NCBI GenBank assembly: GCA_023424475.1
Contig: JAFADX010000071.1
Span: forward strand, 1 to 5,842
Length of the DNA: 5,842 nucleotides
Reading direction: 5' to 3'
Source: Pseudomonadota bacterium
GTDB taxonomy: Bacteria; Pseudomonadota; Alphaproteobacteria; Acetobacterales; Acetobacteraceae
Under the pieces are notes generated by a model. That model was not told where the DNA came from. It did no database searches and saw only the letters and a list, made by a program, of their open reading frames with translations. The translations under genes and the position numbers were made by a program. Each line of letters opens with the position of its first letter. Position 1 is the stretch's first letter. Of the stretch, positions 5,486 to 5,842 are shown in pieces.

Positions 5486-5842
5486 GCGGGGCGGTCCATG
5501 TCGTCGGTGCCGGTATCGCCGGGCTCGTCGCCGCGCTGGCCCTCGCGCGCGCAGGCCGCGCCGTCACCCTGCACGATGCCGCACCCACCGCCGGCGGCCG
5601 CTGCCGTGGCTTGCCGGAGGGCATCGGGAGCGGTCTGCATGTGTTGACCGGAGCCGACCATGCGGCGCTCGGCTTCCTCTCGGCGATCGGCGCACGGGCC
5701 GGCTGGGTCGAGCCCGAGCCCGGGGGCGTGCCGGTTCTCGACCTGACGGAGGGCCGCGCGCGCCGCGTCGCCCCGGCGCCACTCGCCTGGCGGGACGAGG
5801 CCCTGCGCCCGCCGGGCCTTACGGCGGGCGCGGTGCTCGCAC
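5482..5842 (+). CDS. FAD-dependent amine-oxidase/desaturase-fold protein, HpnE-like, 3'-truncated
   Basis: The frame is open from ATG 5482 to the right edge (120 whole codons visible). It starts with VHVVGAGIAGLVAALALARAG (residues 5-25), a dinucleotide-binding GxGxxG fold, followed by an acidic residue at the end of strand two (HDAAP) and the AGGRCR motif (about 37-42). This GGR motif is typical of amine oxidases, phytoene desaturases and protoporphyrinogen oxidases. The following stretch (SGLHVLTGADHAALGFLSAIGA, then VPVLDLTEGRARRV) resembles HpnE, the hydroxysqualene dehydroxylase/squalene-associated desaturase of hopanoid synthesis, where the equivalent segment is 'DNGxHxLLG'. No other hopanoid gene is in view, so the assignment is tentative. 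TGA at 5431 is in the same frame and no ATG, GTG or TTG lies between it and 5482, so 5482 is the only plausible start despite a poor RBS. It follows the acyl-CoA dehydrogenase by 48 bases, probably on the same transcript. Confidence 0.75.
   Translation, partial: MSGAVHVVGAGIAGLVAALALARAGRAVTLHDAAPTAGGRCRGLPEGIGSGLHVLTGADHAALGFLSAIGARAGWVEPEPGGVPVLDLTEGRARRVAPAPLAWRDEALRPPGLTAGAVLA

Noticed and set aside
3592..5661. A 689-codon minus-strand open frame opposite the acyl-CoA dehydrogenase
   Set aside because: It covers a complete conserved dehydrogenase and the start of the next gene. Its composition (G, A, R, H, Q-rich, repetitive) mirrors antisense reading of GC-biased codons and shows no fold or motif.
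1..5842. Search for CRISPR arrays, long direct repeats, transposase genes, attachment sites or toxin-antitoxin pairs
   Set aside because: No regularly spaced repeats, no mobile-element genes and no small paired genes were visible. Gene density, base composition and codon style are uniform across the window.

Overview
The window is extremely GC-rich, with coding third positions almost all G or C. It is a compact run of plus-strand genes typical of a free-living alphaproteobacterium. Gene content and style suggest Rhodospirillales/Acetobacteraceae (Roseomonas-like), but that is inference and no taxonomic marker is complete here. I see no tRNA or rRNA gene, CRISPR array, insertion sequence, integrase or attachment site. 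It reads as ordinary chromosome.

Layout, left to right, all on the plus strand. (1) Bases 3-686 are the 3' part of a SpoU/TrmH-family RNA ribose methyltransferase, most likely RlmB. (2) Bases 687-927 are a non-coding gap. Its first half is packed with inverted repeats, including one very stable hairpin, and probably forms a terminator or a dispersed palindromic element. Its second half ends in a strong Shine-Dalgarno. (3) Bases 928-1701 encode a 2-keto-4-pentenoate hydratase-type protein (FAH superfamily). (4) A short gap carries a terminator-like hairpin. (5) Bases 1789-2646 encode an aldose 1-epimerase-type mutarotase. (6) Bases 2657-3820 encode a DAO-family FAD amino-acid/amine oxidase of the sarcosine/N-methyltryptophan oxidase type. 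(7) Bases 3817-5433 encode a long-form acyl-CoA dehydrogenase. (8) From base 5482 to the right edge is the N-terminus of an FAD-dependent amine-oxidase/desaturase-fold protein resembling HpnE.

The last four genes are tightly spaced: 10 bases, then a 4-base ATGA overlap, then 48 bases. They probably form one transcript starting at or before the mutarotase. The hydratase sits behind a hairpin on each side and may be a separate unit. The genes look like assorted catabolic and maintenance functions (keto-acid hydration, sugar mutarotation, oxidative deamination or demethylation, acyl-CoA oxidation). No single pathway links them that I can name. I found no convincing sign of a new defence, mobile or RNA-based system. 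The most notable unexplained structure is the nested inverted-repeat block at 689-794.
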